From: Priapulus caudatus
Lineage: Eukaryota > Priapulida > Priapulimorpha > Priapulimorphida > Priapulidae
Assembly (NCBI RefSeq): GCF_000485595.1
Contig: NW_014577086.1
Location: 389,810-423,858, forward strand
Direction: 5' to 3'
Length of the DNA stretch: 34,049 bases
Part shown: positions 20,362 through 33,383 of the stretch, piece by piece
How positions within the stretch are numbered: position 1 is the stretch's first letter
Layout: each line of letters starts with the position of its first letter
Translations under genes and position numbers: made by a program
Notes under the pieces: generated by a model
Told to the model about the DNA's origin: nothing
The model's input: the letters and a program-made list of their open reading frames with translations, nothing else
The model's database searches: none

Positions 20362-21020
20362 TTAAAGGGACAGTACCTCTAAGGATTACATCGCATAAAA
20401 CTGCTACTTTACTGTATACTACAAATCGTCTATACGCCATAACGGTAATTCTGTTACCGGAGTATCTAAATTTCATTGTTATCATCTAATTACAACATCA
20501 ACCGCTACGAATTTGAACGGGCGCCATACACCGGCCGACGCGACCGTGCTGCACCCCCTAAAAAGTTGCGTCTTTGACAATTACTTTTGCATGTTACAAG
20601 CCCGAGGGCTAATCACATAAGTGGCAATATATTTATACCGTAAATGGCTATTTTAACCAAAACGATATTAATTTTAGGGGAGGGCAAACTTGTATCGCAT
20701 ATTATAACTGAAGACTATATTCGTTTATACGATATTAGGCCATCCTTTTGGCTTTTAAATGAATAAATAGAAACACCCTCGTCTTGCATTAGCCTTCGAG
20801 CTGAAAAGGTGGTTTTGCGGCAAGCTAATCAGATCTGGCGCGCTCTGGAAGTGGTTGCCCACGTCGGTTGTATTAAATACTGTAGTCTGTTAGTGTTTTA
20901 AAGCATTTTTTTAATACTATTTTAAGATAATTGAACCCATGATAACTTTTATCTAGCCTAATTTTAACCTAAAATAACTGGCAAATAACTAGAACCTAGA
21001 GTAAGCCACTATCCCTTTAA
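20362..21020. mobile_element. TTAA-flanked MITE, piggyBac-like, copy 1
   Basis: Starts TTAAAGGGACAGT and ends ACTATCCCTTTAA, a 13-base terminal inverted repeat with one mismatch that includes the TTAA duplication on each side. TTAA targets and AGGG/CCCT ends are typical of piggyBac-related elements. About 659 bases, non-coding. The same ends are found in copy 2. Confidence 0.72.
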
Positions 21021-23127
21021 AACTACTCCAACTGTGTCGAGGTAAGATATTGAATAGCACGCCATCTACTATATTAAATGGTTTTTATCATGTGCGTACA
21101 CCTAACTGAGCTGAATTTTCCGACTACAGCACACGTATCGTCTTAGATGATTTTACCTGGGTACGCTAAACTAGTAACGGCAATTTATATGCATCATAAG
21201 TACTAAACATTTAAATGCTTTCGTAGAGAGGGGCAGTCGTGTCCAGCAATGCACATACAAGATGTATCTGTAATGCCTAAAATAATTAACCGTAGTATAT
21301 GACATGCAATGCATGCGACCTCTTTGCAATGCATGCCATGTCATGCGCCTAACTAATTATGGAAAAGATCGCAACGGATTCGGCTCGCTCAGCTTATATC
21401 ACCACCGGAATTGTATACAAAACGTTACGAGGATGTTTTCCGAACGAAATCAAATAGCCGTCAGGCCGACCAGTCGGATATTTAGCTGACTGATCATCTA
21501 GTGACGTCACTGCTGTCGTTAAGTCATCAGTAACAAATCGTGTACTCTAAGACGAGCGCGCCCGGATGCAACGGACCTTCTCTGAAACGCTCACGCACAT
21601 CAGTAATTCCCCAGCGAATGGCCTCGAGTGACTAACGATACACGCGGGGTGCTCTGCGCTACCCGCGCTCTGATGCTATCAAGCTGTGCACAACTAAAAT
21701 GCCACGTCATCCGTCGCTAGTACCCGATAAAGTAGGCTAGCGCCATATGCGCTTAGATCTATATAGCAATGGTTCAGCAAATCGGCCGAATGATTGTATA
21801 TTTTAGTCTCGAGTATAGACATGTCAAAATAAAGACACTTACTAACATCCCTGCTAACTTATTCGAACCTCGTACCCCACTCACCGTCATGTCGCGGAGT
21901 AATTAGACATCTCGAAAAACGACCCAAGCCAAAGACACAACACGTTAGGTAGAGTTAGCGTGCAACAGTTACCCATTCTCTTATTTGCAGTACTTTATAA
22001 ATTGAAACGCATGTCAACCGCAGCTGAGGGAAAATAGACAGGCGTAGCCATATTGAAAACGATTCTTCTCTGACAATACCGCCTGTTTACAGCAAGGTAG
22101 CTGTAACTTGTGTGAATCCAATTAGACATGTACACGCTCAGCAGGAGAGGCCTGATAGCTTCCAAACCTTGAAAACAGGTATCCGCCTCCTCTTGTCAGC
22201 TTTGTTTGCTATTATAGGTTATTATTATTGCTATTATGTTTGCTATTCTTATATAGATGAACTTTGGCTTCCGCACTGCAAGTCCATACGTTATTGTTTG
22301 TATAATAATAAAGCTGTTGTAATCAATACTAACATACGATGACTCGGGGAATCTGAAGAAATAATATAAATCAAGCATTTGCCGGCGTTTGGGCGACCAA
22401 AAGTAACACAGAACGGCTAATTAAAGACCAATATCAGCTGCTTGTGACTACTACTCTGATTTTTGGCCTCTAAACGCAGAAGCACAGTTTCGCGTTGCGG
22501 TACAACGCGGGATATTCTTTTTTGTGATTAGACAGTTGTAAATGCTGTGCGGTGAAAAGCGCAGCAGGAAATTAAGACATAGTTAGCTGCGATAGTTACA
22601 GACATTGCCGTCTCTTAACAGTGCACGGCCATTGTTTCTTGCATCTATCGGATGCTATACTGGCTCTGTATATATAGCGCGTAGGTCCTACAGCATATCG
22701 ATGCAGAAACAGGCACATGCAATAAGCCGTGAATAAGTGTTAATAATGATAGTGGCTGTACCTTACACGGATTGCAAAAAAGAAGATCGGCCTCCTGAAT
22801 AGGATTACATAGCAACTGATTCCCGAAGAGAGAGTACACGGCATCAATGCAGGATTTAGAAAATTACATGTTTACATGTTTTTAAATGCTTTAACTGTGG
22901 CACAGTAGTACACCGTACAGCACCACGCATATATGCTCGTGCGCGCGCACACGCACTCACGAACACACATACGTGCATAGCATGAACGTAGCGTACGGGC
23001 GTTGGAAACATAGCGTGGTTGATCAGTAAACACGCACGAGCGTGTATAATATGAATTATTGATCACCTATTTTGCTTGATTTAATAATTAAACAGTACGG
23101 CACCGTGAAAAATGAATTAATTCTTCG

Positions 23128-23660
23128 CCATCCATGCCATCCATCCATCCATGCCACCCACGCCACACGCATTCCATTCATCCCACCGCACCCTCCACCC
23201 ACCATCCTTTAATCCATGGCGCATAACATCCACTGGTCCATCGCCCATGGCCATCGCCATCCATCCATCATCATCCATCCATCCATCCATCAACCCATCC
23301 ATCCATCCATACATCCACCATCATCATCCATGCCATGCAGTCCATCCATCATCCATAGCCATTCCATCCCATGACATAATATCATCCATAATCTCCATTG
23401 CCATCCTACGCATCACCGATCAATCCATGCCATCATCATACCATATCATCCCTTCCATCAATGCATGAGAGCCATCATGTCCATCCATCCAATCCATACC
23501 ATCATCCATCATCCATCCATGCCATCCATCCATGCCATTCCACTCCATCCAAATATATTCCATCTCAATCAATCCATCGCATGCGCATCCATCCCATGCA
23601 TATATCCATCCATCAAATCCATCCCATGCCAAATGACCATTCCCTCCATGCCATGACCAC
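23128..23660. repeat. (CCAT)n tetranucleotide satellite
   Basis: Interrupted CCATCCATC sequence, the reverse complement of the GGAT satellite at the left end of the unit. Confidence 0.95.
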
Positions 23661-23772
23661 CCAGACCTTCATTCTTCTTTACACCAAACCACACATTTAT
23701 ATACATCATACATACTTTTACATTTGTTTTACATACTTTTCACATACATACATACATACATTGTACACCCAT

Positions 23773-23780
23773 GTGTGTGT

Positions 23781-23823
<43 letters not shown>

Positions 23824-24075
23824 TGTGTGTTGTGTATGTGTGCGTGGTGTGTTTGTGTGTGTGGTGTGTGTGTTGTGTGGTGTTGTGTGTGTATGTGGTG
23901 TGTGTGTGTGTGCTGTGTGGGCGTGTGCGTGTTGTGTGTATATGTGTGTACGTGTGATGTGATGTTGGTGGTGTGTGTGTGTGATGTGTGTGTGTGTGTG
24001 ACGTGTGCGTGTGTCGTTGTGTGTGTATGTGTGTGTGCGCCACCGTGTGTGTGGTGTGTGTGTGTGCGTTGTGCG
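23773..24075. repeat. (GT)n microsatellite
   Basis: Interrupted GTGTGT tract of about 300 bases, just after a CATA run at 23747-23760. Confidence 0.96.
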
Positions 24076-25010
24076 CTGGTAATTGTTTCCGTGTGTCTGC
24101 TGCGTGCGTTGCGAAGGGTGCCTGCTGTCGTGGCGTAATGCTTCTGGTGGCACGTATATGCTATCCTGCGTGGCTTCCTACTACAAAATACGCACGCACG
24201 GGCAACGATGCACGTATAGGGCATATTTACTCGGAAATCATCCATTAAAATTGGTATCGTGACTTCAATCGGTAATTCATTATAGTTGCACGTGTTAACA
24301 TTATATAGCATTAATTTTATTAAGCAACAGTCCATATGAAATATCACGCCGGAAAGGTGCACATGCAGTGCCTGTCACGACTATTTCGGCCTCCGTCTCT
24401 CCCTCCGTCGTGGCCATTATGTTCGGCTCCGTCACTCATCCACCGCGCGTCACCAACATTCTGTTTTCTACAGCTAAATATTGTACATCCATAACTTGCT
24501 CGATTTCGCCTTAACAGCACGAGTAATGTAATATCCCCTGGCTTGTAAAAAAAATCAGATACACTCGAAATGGTTATTTAGATCCGGAAGGCGGCTAGTT
24601 CGTGTAAAGAAGAAGTTTTCTTGCCTGGATTGATTAATTGATGAACCAACAAATTACAGCACCGCGCTTAGCATGCCCAGAACTACAGCCGGCTTCGTAC
24701 TGCTGCAGCTGTGTGAATATTGGAACACGCGTGTCACAATCGCTGACGAGTCTAATCTATATTTGAGTATAGCTATCTATGCGGCATAATAATCGTCTGC
24801 AGACGCTGCTGTAACGCGACAGCACGCACGACTCACGCGGCGATGTCTTCTTCGAGATCCGAACTGTCGTCTGTCACGAAGGGTTTATGTCAGCATGCAA
24901 TATTACTCCGCAGGCGTAAACACTGAACGGCGACGGTGATGACACAAGTCAACAACCTAACGCGCCAATACGAACGAGCTTATTAAACGACAGTATATGA
25001 CCGCCGAAAA
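24076..25010. other. Unique non-coding sequence between inverted GT and CA tracts
   Basis: No coding exon or RNA gene recognised. Confidence 0.5.
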
Positions 25011-25628
25011 GCGCGCGCCACACACACTCCACACGCACAACACGCATGCACGCACACGCACAACAACACACGACACACAGCACCACACACACACAACACA
25101 CACACACATATATGCACATCATGCACACACACAATCCGCACACACAACACACAACACAACACAACACACACACACCACAGCCCACACACACACACAGCAC
25201 ACACACACACACACACACGCACACAACACACCCACCCCACACACACACCACCACACACACATACTGTTTTTTGCACACCGCGCGACGGCACAGCATGCGG
25301 CAGCACACACGCGACCAACGCACACACACACAGCGATCATGCGCACAACAACACACGGCGCGCCACCCACACACACGCACAGCGCACACCCCCAGCCACA
25401 CATATAGCTTGTACACACACCACGCAACCAGCACACCTCCGACACGCCGCAGCACACACACACGCAGCTAGCGCGCACAACACAGGCACGCGCAACACGA
25501 CACAGCACACACACACACACACCAGCACAGTCACCACACACATACACACACACACACACAGCACCACAACACACATCGCACACACACACACACACTCACG
25601 CACTACATGCACATCACTGGGGACAGCG

Positions 25629-25664
<36 letters not shown>

Positions 25665-25990
25665 GAGCGCACGCACGCACCACACGCACACAGCACAGCC
25701 CGGCACGCACGACACACACGGCAAGTGCGGCACGACATCACACGCGCGCGGCGCACACACACACACACACACACCACACACCACACACACATAGCTTGCA
25801 CAACACGCCCGCACGCACACTGACACGCACGCGACGCACACACACACGCAGTTGCGCAGCAACACACGCGCGCGCACACATCCCACACACACCACACACA
25901 CGATACACACAACACAGCCCACCACACACAGCACACACACACAACACATAGCACGACGCACACACGCACACACTCACGCACTCACGCACT
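25011..25990. repeat. (CA)n-rich tract, about 1 kb
   Basis: Almost continuous CACACA with CGCACG and CAACAC variants. Long open frames in several phases (up to 214 codons) encode only Cys/Val or His/Thr repeats and are not genes. Confidence 0.97.
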
Positions 25991-25999
25991 CACACAACT

Positions 26000-26850
26000 G
26001 CGCCGGGGGGATGGGGAGCTCGTAAATATTGACCCACGTTCCGCGTCCAAAACAGCGCGAGTAAACGTGACCTTTCCAGCGCGTGTACTCACCTGGGAGA
26101 CGGGCGCACACCTTTCCATATGTTTGCGAGCCGCGTGCGCGCTCCTGTCGTCGACCGCACCTGACTCACACCGATGCACCGGAAGCAGACGGATATCTGC
26201 TCGCCGGATCAGCGTGTGCTCTCGCCGTCGGTGTCTATGGCAACTACGCTGCTGCTGCTACTGCTGCTAGACGGCTTGCGACGAAAATCCGTGAAGGTGC
26301 GTTCAAACGCGAGGCGAAGAGCAGCATATGGGATGCGACGCACGATTGGCTGAGCGCACGCACTGCGGGGAGAGTGTCGCGCCTGCTGATGGTTGTTACA
26401 CACGGGAGAACTGCCTGGTTTGGCCGCTTCCATTCGATGACGGTGCAAAAGGGGTTTAGGCGAAAGGGGTGCGCAATATCACTCCCTCCCCCTTCCACCG
26501 GAATAGGCGCCATCCGTACCCGGGGGAAGATTTTGACCCGCTTACGCCATTCCTCGGGCTAGCAACGCTCGCCAAGCGTTTCAACATCATGCGAGCAACC
26601 TGCATTATTACAAATACATCCCTCCGAACCGCGCACCCCGACGCGGAAATAATAGTCTCGTCCACGATGATATCATCCACTTCGCTCGCTCGCTCCCTCT
26701 GGCTATCCCCACAGTGTGAAGCCTTGCACGCGAGAGATGACTTACGCGTTTACTACACGCCTGTAACTATGCAGATCAATAAGAACGACGTCGCGTATCT
26801 TGTTCGGGCGCGGCTCCAGCTGCCACGAGATTCTTAACACGGGTCTAACG
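26000..26850. promoter_or_regulatory. CpG-rich patch, possible promoter of the minus-strand gene
   Basis: Unlike its neighbours this patch is rich in CG dinucleotides (GCGCACGC, CGCGAGGCG, GTCGCGCC). It contains ATTGGCTGAG at 26345, an inverted CCAAT box, and CTATGGCAAC at 26235, whose minus-strand form GTTGCCATAG holds one full half-site of an RFX X-box. An open plus-strand frame of 159 codons (26083-26562) has no recognisable domain. It could be the distal promoter or 5' exon region of the synaptotagmin-like gene 9 kb away. That is inference only. Confidence 0.25.
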
Positions 26851-27300
26851 CGGTTTTCAAAAATCATTAGCGCATTACAGGTAGCAACAACGAGGTTGAC
26901 CTCGTGAAAAAAATAACAAACGAACAGCAAAACAGGTCGATGACGAAGAAAGAAGATACGACAAACGAGAGTTCTGTTAAGTACGTTAACAGAAACTCGG
27001 AACAACGAGAGACTATAGAGAAAAGGAAATGCGAGGATGAACTAGTAGCGATGAAGCCGCAGACGAGTGACTAAAAAAAGGAAAGGGAAAAAGGAACGAG
27101 GCAAAGTAGCGCACTCTAAAAAGCTACAACAAAAACGATGCGAAATGTAGTGAAACACACCGACGGTGTAGACAAAAACATACTCTTACGGCGGAAAACT
27201 TCTAAAATCCTAATAGGATACAAGTAATATACCTAAGGTAAACAAACCAATAACTTCCCAAACTACACTGCAATAAAGTACAATATGTGAAGTCTTAAGC
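26851..27300. other. Non-coding, A-rich sequence
   Basis: No gene or repeat recognised; AAAGGAAA-type purine patches at about 26905-27140. Confidence 0.45.
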
Positions 27301-27302
27301 CC

Positions 27303-27400
27303 GGCGCACACGTGAGTTATTTCACTCAAGTAAAATGACGCATGAGTCAAATTACTCAACGAAAATCCGCCGCACACCTGAGTAAAATGACTCATGCATA
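27303..27400. repeat. Short two-copy direct repeat with TGAGTCA-like words
   Basis: GGCGCACACGTGAGT at 27303 recurs as GCCGCACACCTGAGT at 27369, each followed by AAGTAAAATGACGCATGAGT or AAAATGACTCATGC. It looks like part of a decayed transposon end. A palindromic CGATGCATATATAT...ATGCATCG follows at about 27421-27449. Confidence 0.6.
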
Positions 27401-27629
27401 TATTTTATATTTTATTTCACCGATGCATATATATATATTTTATGCATCGACATCCGGTAGCTATGAAATGGGTGTAAGAATAATAACAGTATGAAAATAA
27501 GCATATGTCCTTATAATAGCATTCAGAATCGAGAATGTTGACAATTTCATACAATATAGGCCACGATGTTTTTTAATGTTTTTCTTTTCAACTACAATGC
27601 ATTTACTTGTCGCGCGGAAACCCTGACCA

Positions 27630-27990
27630 CAGCTTTTATGCACACATGTTTTGCCTACATGACAAATTCAAATTTAATGTACGTGTGTTTTGCGCAAGTA
27701 ACAAGTTTGTTGTATGCATATTTTGTGTACGTATCAAACTTGAATCACGAATTTTTGGCGTTATCATGGCAAATTCGATGTGAGCATATTTTGAGCAAGT
27801 AACAAACTTGATATGCGCATGTTTAGTCTAGGAAAGAAATGATGTGTGTTATTGTTTTGATTAAGTAACAGATTTGACACGTGGATGCGTTGTGTATTAT
27901 GCGTTGCTGTTTTGTATGTTCCGTGAGAGTAATGCGCTCGGCGCTCGCATTTGGTGCGTAAGTAGCAACTTAGATGATGTATACGTATGA
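27630..27990. repeat. Decayed minisatellite, unit about 33-36 bp
   Basis: Repeated ATTTTG-GCAAGTAACAAACTTGATATGCGCAT-like units. Clear examples begin at about 27685, 27717, 27787 and 27855, with roughly nine to ten units in all at low identity. Confidence 0.7.
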
Positions 27991-28959
27991 TATAATTCTT
28001 GCCTGGAATATTCACACTGTATTGTTGAGCTAGTATTCATGCGTGCATCTGAATCTATAATCTTTTCTGTTGCTCTTGATTTTACTGCGAAACTCCACCT
28101 ACAATCTGCATGCGTCTAATCCGTTTCCCGCAGCTGTCAATATTGAAACTGACAAATGTTCCGGGCAAATGTATAATAGAATACTTGGGAAAATCGTCCA
28201 CGGATGATTGGGTCCTGTTGAGAATGTCAATATGTACCATGATGCCTCCTAGCAACGATTTCGAAAATTTATTTGTGTTGACATTAAACACGTAGAACGT
28301 TATAAGGTTATATTCTGGAACGTTGCCATAATTTGAATATATGTTATCTACGTATATATATGTACTATATATGTATGTCTGTTATTGCCAAATGTGATGG
28401 CATAAAATTGCACATAATGGTAAATTGAATTTTATTCAAAGTACGATACTGTTCAAAGACGACAGCAAATATAGTCAGCTATTTACTTCCCCATAGGAAG
28501 ATAATATTTTACGAGAAGCAGCTAAGAAATTTGGAGCCTATTGTCTAAAAAAATTCGTTTTAACCTTAGTCTTAACTTTTTATCGTAAACCAGACCTCTC
28601 TACACTGCTTTTGAGAAGTTCATTGTCGTTTCTGTCAACAGTCGGTGAGAAAAAGGCAATGAAGACTAATAAAAAGACTAATTTTAAGACTAATTTTGTT
28701 ACTAACACGGCCCCTGACATACATCTAACACTACTATGTTTGTTACAATTTTCGCTTACCAGCATCCTAACGAGATAAACATATAGACAAAATATAGAGT
28801 CCTTATCCCCCGCTATCAATTCTCCCTCTCGAGTTGTGTCTAGCGGGCTTGAGGAAGGAGAGAGAAGTACACAGCAATGTATATAGTTATTCCTTACAGC
28901 CGATTGACGAATACATTTTTGCTCAATACAATTTGGATGATGCGGTAACATACCAGAAT
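27991..28959. other. Non-coding sequence
   Basis: A 123-codon minus-strand frame (28580-28951) shows a hydrophobic stretch but no recognisable family or splice sites. Nothing else supportable. Confidence 0.4.
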
Positions 28960-29041
28960 GGCGTGTGCGTGCGTGCGTGCGCGTGTATGTACGTGCGTGT
29001 GTAGGACGGACGGACGGACGGACGGACGGACGGATGGATGG
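28960..29041. repeat. GCGT tract and (GGAC)n/(GGAT)n satellite
   Basis: GTGCGTGCG repeats, then GGACGGACG passing to GGATGGATG. This is the left border of copy 2 and is far shorter than the 630-base satellite bordering copy 1. Confidence 0.95.
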
Positions 29042-30732
29042 ATGGATTTATAGGGCGATGAGTAAAGGGGTGGATAGATAGCAGACGTAGACTGTCATAT
29101 CTTAGATGGATATATCCCACTGGCTATCGTATTTTAAATGGATGTCGTAGGGTGCAATACCCTAGATGGATATCGTACACTATCGGTAATCGACTGTGTA
29201 ATTTGAAGATTCACTTGTTAACGCCCACAAGCTCACTCTATGTGACGTGAGATGTACGAATGAGGGTGTCATGTGCGCTAGGGCTCCGAGCGCAAACATT
29301 TTCAATTAGTCTGCTGGACACAGTGCTGTATTCGAATGCCTTTGACATTCTCGATTCTCGCCTAAAAATGCACTGTCGTCTGTAATATAACGATGAGTTT
29401 TTACGTTAGTGAACGTAATAAAGTGGTAAAACGCAATAACAACTAGGCCGCGTTTTCATCTCTCGGGGGTTTGTATGACGTTAGCTAACTCTTTTCGTTA
29501 AATTATAGTGGCCTCGGGAGTAGGTGACAGATTAATTACTGATAAAATGAGCAATAGCCCATCATGATCTGCAGAATCGTGACGCTATAGTGACGTAATC
29601 TCACCCATGATAAAAATATCGAAGTGACGGTGTTAAAACACGTTATAATTTATTCAAATAAAATGCGCAAAATACAACGCCCATATATGCAACAGCATAT
29701 AAAACGGATTTTAATCTTAAATAGAGCAGATCTTGTGCAATATAGAGTGCACTCTATAACGCTATAACAATAACCGAAAACATAACTATACGGCTAAACC
29801 GTCACCTTTAAAATACCAAGAACTCTAATGTCGTGTCGATTTTAAACATACGTGCAGTTTCCCTAGGAAAGTGTGTAATAACATGCCGATGTCCTCAAAC
29901 GGACTCGTGCATGCAAACGCGTCAACTTGATATTCATGGCAGAGTAACTACGCAATAGACCGCCAATAAAAGTGGCTTTTGTGGAACAAGAAGCCGATGT
30001 GCGGCAAGTGATTTTGTAGCGAGTAGAGTAGTTGTGATTTAGACGGAACTAGTTTACTCTGAAGTGAATACGGGAAGGGGCTTTTTGGCTTGTAATTTCA
30101 TAGCAACGGAGCCGTACGTTCTACTCATCAGCAGCAGCGGCAATCGTGGCTGGGCTTGTAATAATGCGCGTGCAAGAACGGTTGGAAACTAATGTCCGTA
30201 TGTCTAGTCTCTTTTTTCACTGCGATTCCGAACGGACAGATTTATGTGTTAGCCTCCCTTCTCACGTGAATTATCGCGTCACTGACCGCGTGTTCGTTTA
30301 ACTATACGTATATATGTATTGCGTTTAGCGCGTGTGATCAGTACCAGCTATACGCAGCCATTGCGGATCATGTATGGACATCACACGCCTAATCGAGCTT
30401 CTTACGCGGCTGCCGTTCTTCAGGTCGATTATGCAGCACTTCAAACATACGCGCTCATAACAACATCATCATTGACCTGTTTGATCGTGTAACCTCGCAC
30501 CGTCGCCGCGTATGCCTGTAATTAATTAATAGTCGCCATGCAGCTTTCTATTAGGTGCTCGGCAGGAAAACGTTGTTGATATGTAGTTTTCTGTACGCTT
30601 GCTAAGCCCGCATTCCTAGAAGGTGAAATTTCGTGAGATCGCAATTGCATGACGCACCATGTCCTGCATTTGATGGTGAATCTAGCGGTTAAAAGACACG
30701 AATAAACAATTATTTATTAATTAAATCTACTA

Positions 30733-31341
30733 TTAAAGGGACAGTAGCCTCTAGGATTTTACTGCATAAAACTGTACTTACTGTATAACAAATCGTCTAT
30801 ACCCATACGTATTTGTTACCGGATATCTAATTTCATTGTTATAATTAATTACACATCAACGCTACGAAATTTGAACGGCGCCATGACACCCGCGACCGTG
30901 CTGCCACCCCTAAAAAGTTGCGTATTTGACAATTTATTTTGCATGTTACAGACCGAGGGCTAATCACAAAAGTGCAATTATATTTATACCTAAATGCTAT
31001 TTAACCAAACGATATTCATTTTAGGGCAAATTTATCCATATTATAACTGAAACTATATTTCGTTTATAAGATATTACAATCCTTTTGCTTTTAAATGAAT
31101 AAATAAGAAACACCCTCGGTCTGCATTAGCCCTTGACTGAAAAGTGGTTTTGCGCAACTAATCAGATCATGCGCTTTGAGTGGTGCCACCGTCGTTGTAA
31201 TTAAACTGTAGTCGTTAGTTTTAAAACATTTTTTAATAATATTTCTAATGATGATTGAACCATGAAACTTTTTATCTAGCGTAATTTTAACCTAAATTAA
31301 CTGAAAATAACCCTAGAACCTAGAGTAAACTATCCCTTTAA
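30733..31341. mobile_element. TTAA-flanked MITE, piggyBac-like, copy 2
   Basis: The counterpart of the element at 20362-21020, with ends TTAAAGGGACAGT and ACTATCCCTTTAA. About 50 bases shorter through scattered gaps. Confidence 0.7.
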
Positions 31342-33383
31342 ATACTCAAGTGTGTCGAGTAGATATTGAATAGCCACGCCATCTACTATATTATGGTTTT
31401 TATCATGTGCGTACACCTAACTGAGCTGAATTTTACCGACTACAGCCACAGTATCGTCTTAGATGATTTTACCTGGGTACCTAAACAGTACGCAATTTAT
31501 ATGCATTCATAGAGTACTAACATTTAAATGCTTTCGTAGAGAGGGGCAGTCTGTGCAGCATGCAAAATACAATGTATTGTAATTGCCAAAATAATTAACC
31601 GTATAGGTATATGACATGCAATGCATCGACCTTTTGCAATGCATGCAATGCATGCGCCTACTAATTATGAAAAATCGCAACGGATTCGGCTCGCTCAGCT
31701 TATATCACACGGAATTTATACAAAACGTTACGAGGATTGTTTTCCGACGACTCAAATAGCGTCAGCCGACCAGTCGGATATTAGTGACTGATCATTAGTG
31801 ACGTCACTCTGTCGTTAATCATCAGTACAATCGTGTAACTAAGACGAGCGCGCCGGATGCAACGGCTTCTCTGAAACGCCACCACACGTCCAGTATTCCC
31901 CAGCGAATGCCCTCGAGTGACTAACGATACACGCGGGGTGCTCTGTGCGTACCCGGCAGCTCTGAATGCTACAAGCGTGCACAACTAAATGCACGTCAAT
32001 CGTCGCCTAGTACCGGATAAATAGCTAGCCGCCATATGCGCTTAGATGCTATATAGCAGGTTAGCAAACGGCGAAATGATGTATATTTAGCTCGAGTATA
32101 GACATGTAAAATAAAGACACTTACTAACATCCTGCTAAATTAATTTGAACCTCGTACACCTACTCACCGTCATGTCGCGGAGTAATTAGACATTCGAAAA
32201 ACGAAACAAGCCTAAAGACAAAACACCGTTAGAGAAGTTAGGTTGGCAACAGTTACCTTCTCTTATTTGCAGTATTTATTAATTGAACGCATGTCAACGC
32301 CAGCTTGAGGAAATAGAAGGCGGTAGCCATATTGAAAACGATTCCCTTGCTCTGACAATACCGCCTGTTTAACAAGGTAGCTGTACGTGTGTGAATCCAA
32401 TTAGACGATTGTACACGCTCAGGCAGATGAGCCTGATAGCTTCCACCTTGAAAACAGGTATTCGCCTCCTCTTGTCAGCTTGTTTGCTATTATAGTTATT
32501 ATTATTGCTATTATGTTTGCTATTTTATATAGATGAACTTTGGTTCAGCACTGCAAGTCCGTTGTCCGTGCACGTTTTGTTTTAATAATAAAGCTGTTGT
32601 AATCAATACTAACATACGATGACTCGGGAATCTGAAGAAATATATAAATCAAGATTTGGCCGCGTTTGGGTGGACCAAAAGTAACACAGAACGCTATAAC
32701 GACAATTCAGCTGCTGTGATACTACTGCTGTATTTTTTTGCCTCTAAAACGGCAGAAGCACGTTTCCGTTGGCGGTACAACCTGGGATATTTTTTGTGAT
32801 AGAAGTTGGTAAACGTTGTGCGGTGAGAAAGCGCAGCAAGAATTACAGACGATATAGTTTAGCTGCGATAGTTGCAGAACATTCTCTCTAACATGTGCAC
32901 GCTCATGTTTTCCTTGCATCTATCGATGCTATATGGCTCTGTATATAACTCGTAGGCTCTACAGCATATGCAGAAACAGGCACATGCAATAAGCCGGAAT
33001 AAGTGTTAAATAATTGATAGTGGCTGTACCTACACGCATTGCAAAACGAAGATCGGCTCCTGAATAGGATTACATAGGCAGACTGATTCCCGATATTAAT
33101 GCATACACGGCATCAATGCCAGGATTTAGAAAATTACATGTTTACATGTTTATGCTACTGTGCACAGTAGTAGCACGTACAGTCACACGCATATATGATC
33201 GTGCGCGCGCGCACACGCACTCACGAACACACATACGTGATAGCATGGACGTAACGTACGCGCGTTGGAAACATACGTGGTTGATCAGTAAACACGCACG
33301 AGCGTGTATAATATTAATTATTGATCACTCTATTTTGTGATTTAATAATTAAACAGTACGCACGTGAAAATGAATTAATTCTT

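Larger units (their letters stand above)
18612..23775. repeat. Large direct repeat, copy 1 (about 5.2 kb)
   Basis: From ATGGATTTATAAGGGCGATG to the start of the GT tract, this block is repeated in the same order and orientation at 29041-33903. No protein or RNA gene is recognised. The longest frame (19339-19854, 171 codons) matches no family and is not open in copy 2. The block contains a TTAA-type MITE (20362-21020) and a conserved AGTGACGTCACT palindrome near 21500. It ends in a CCAT satellite. What the unit is remains unknown. Confidence 0.95.

Noticed and set aside
23128-23660. CCAT arrays considered as a CRISPR-like spaced repeat
   Set aside because: Simple tetranucleotide satellite in an animal genome; no constant repeat with unique spacers.
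23398-24138. 246-codon plus-strand open frame
   Set aside because: Translation of CCAT and GT satellites.
25119-25981. Long Cys/Val-rich and His/Thr-rich open frames (up to 214 codons)
   Set aside because: They are translations of CA/GT repeats, open in several phases at once.
26083-26562. 159-codon plus-strand open frame in the CpG-rich patch
   Set aside because: No family resemblance; GC-rich sequence has few stop codons and both strands are open here.
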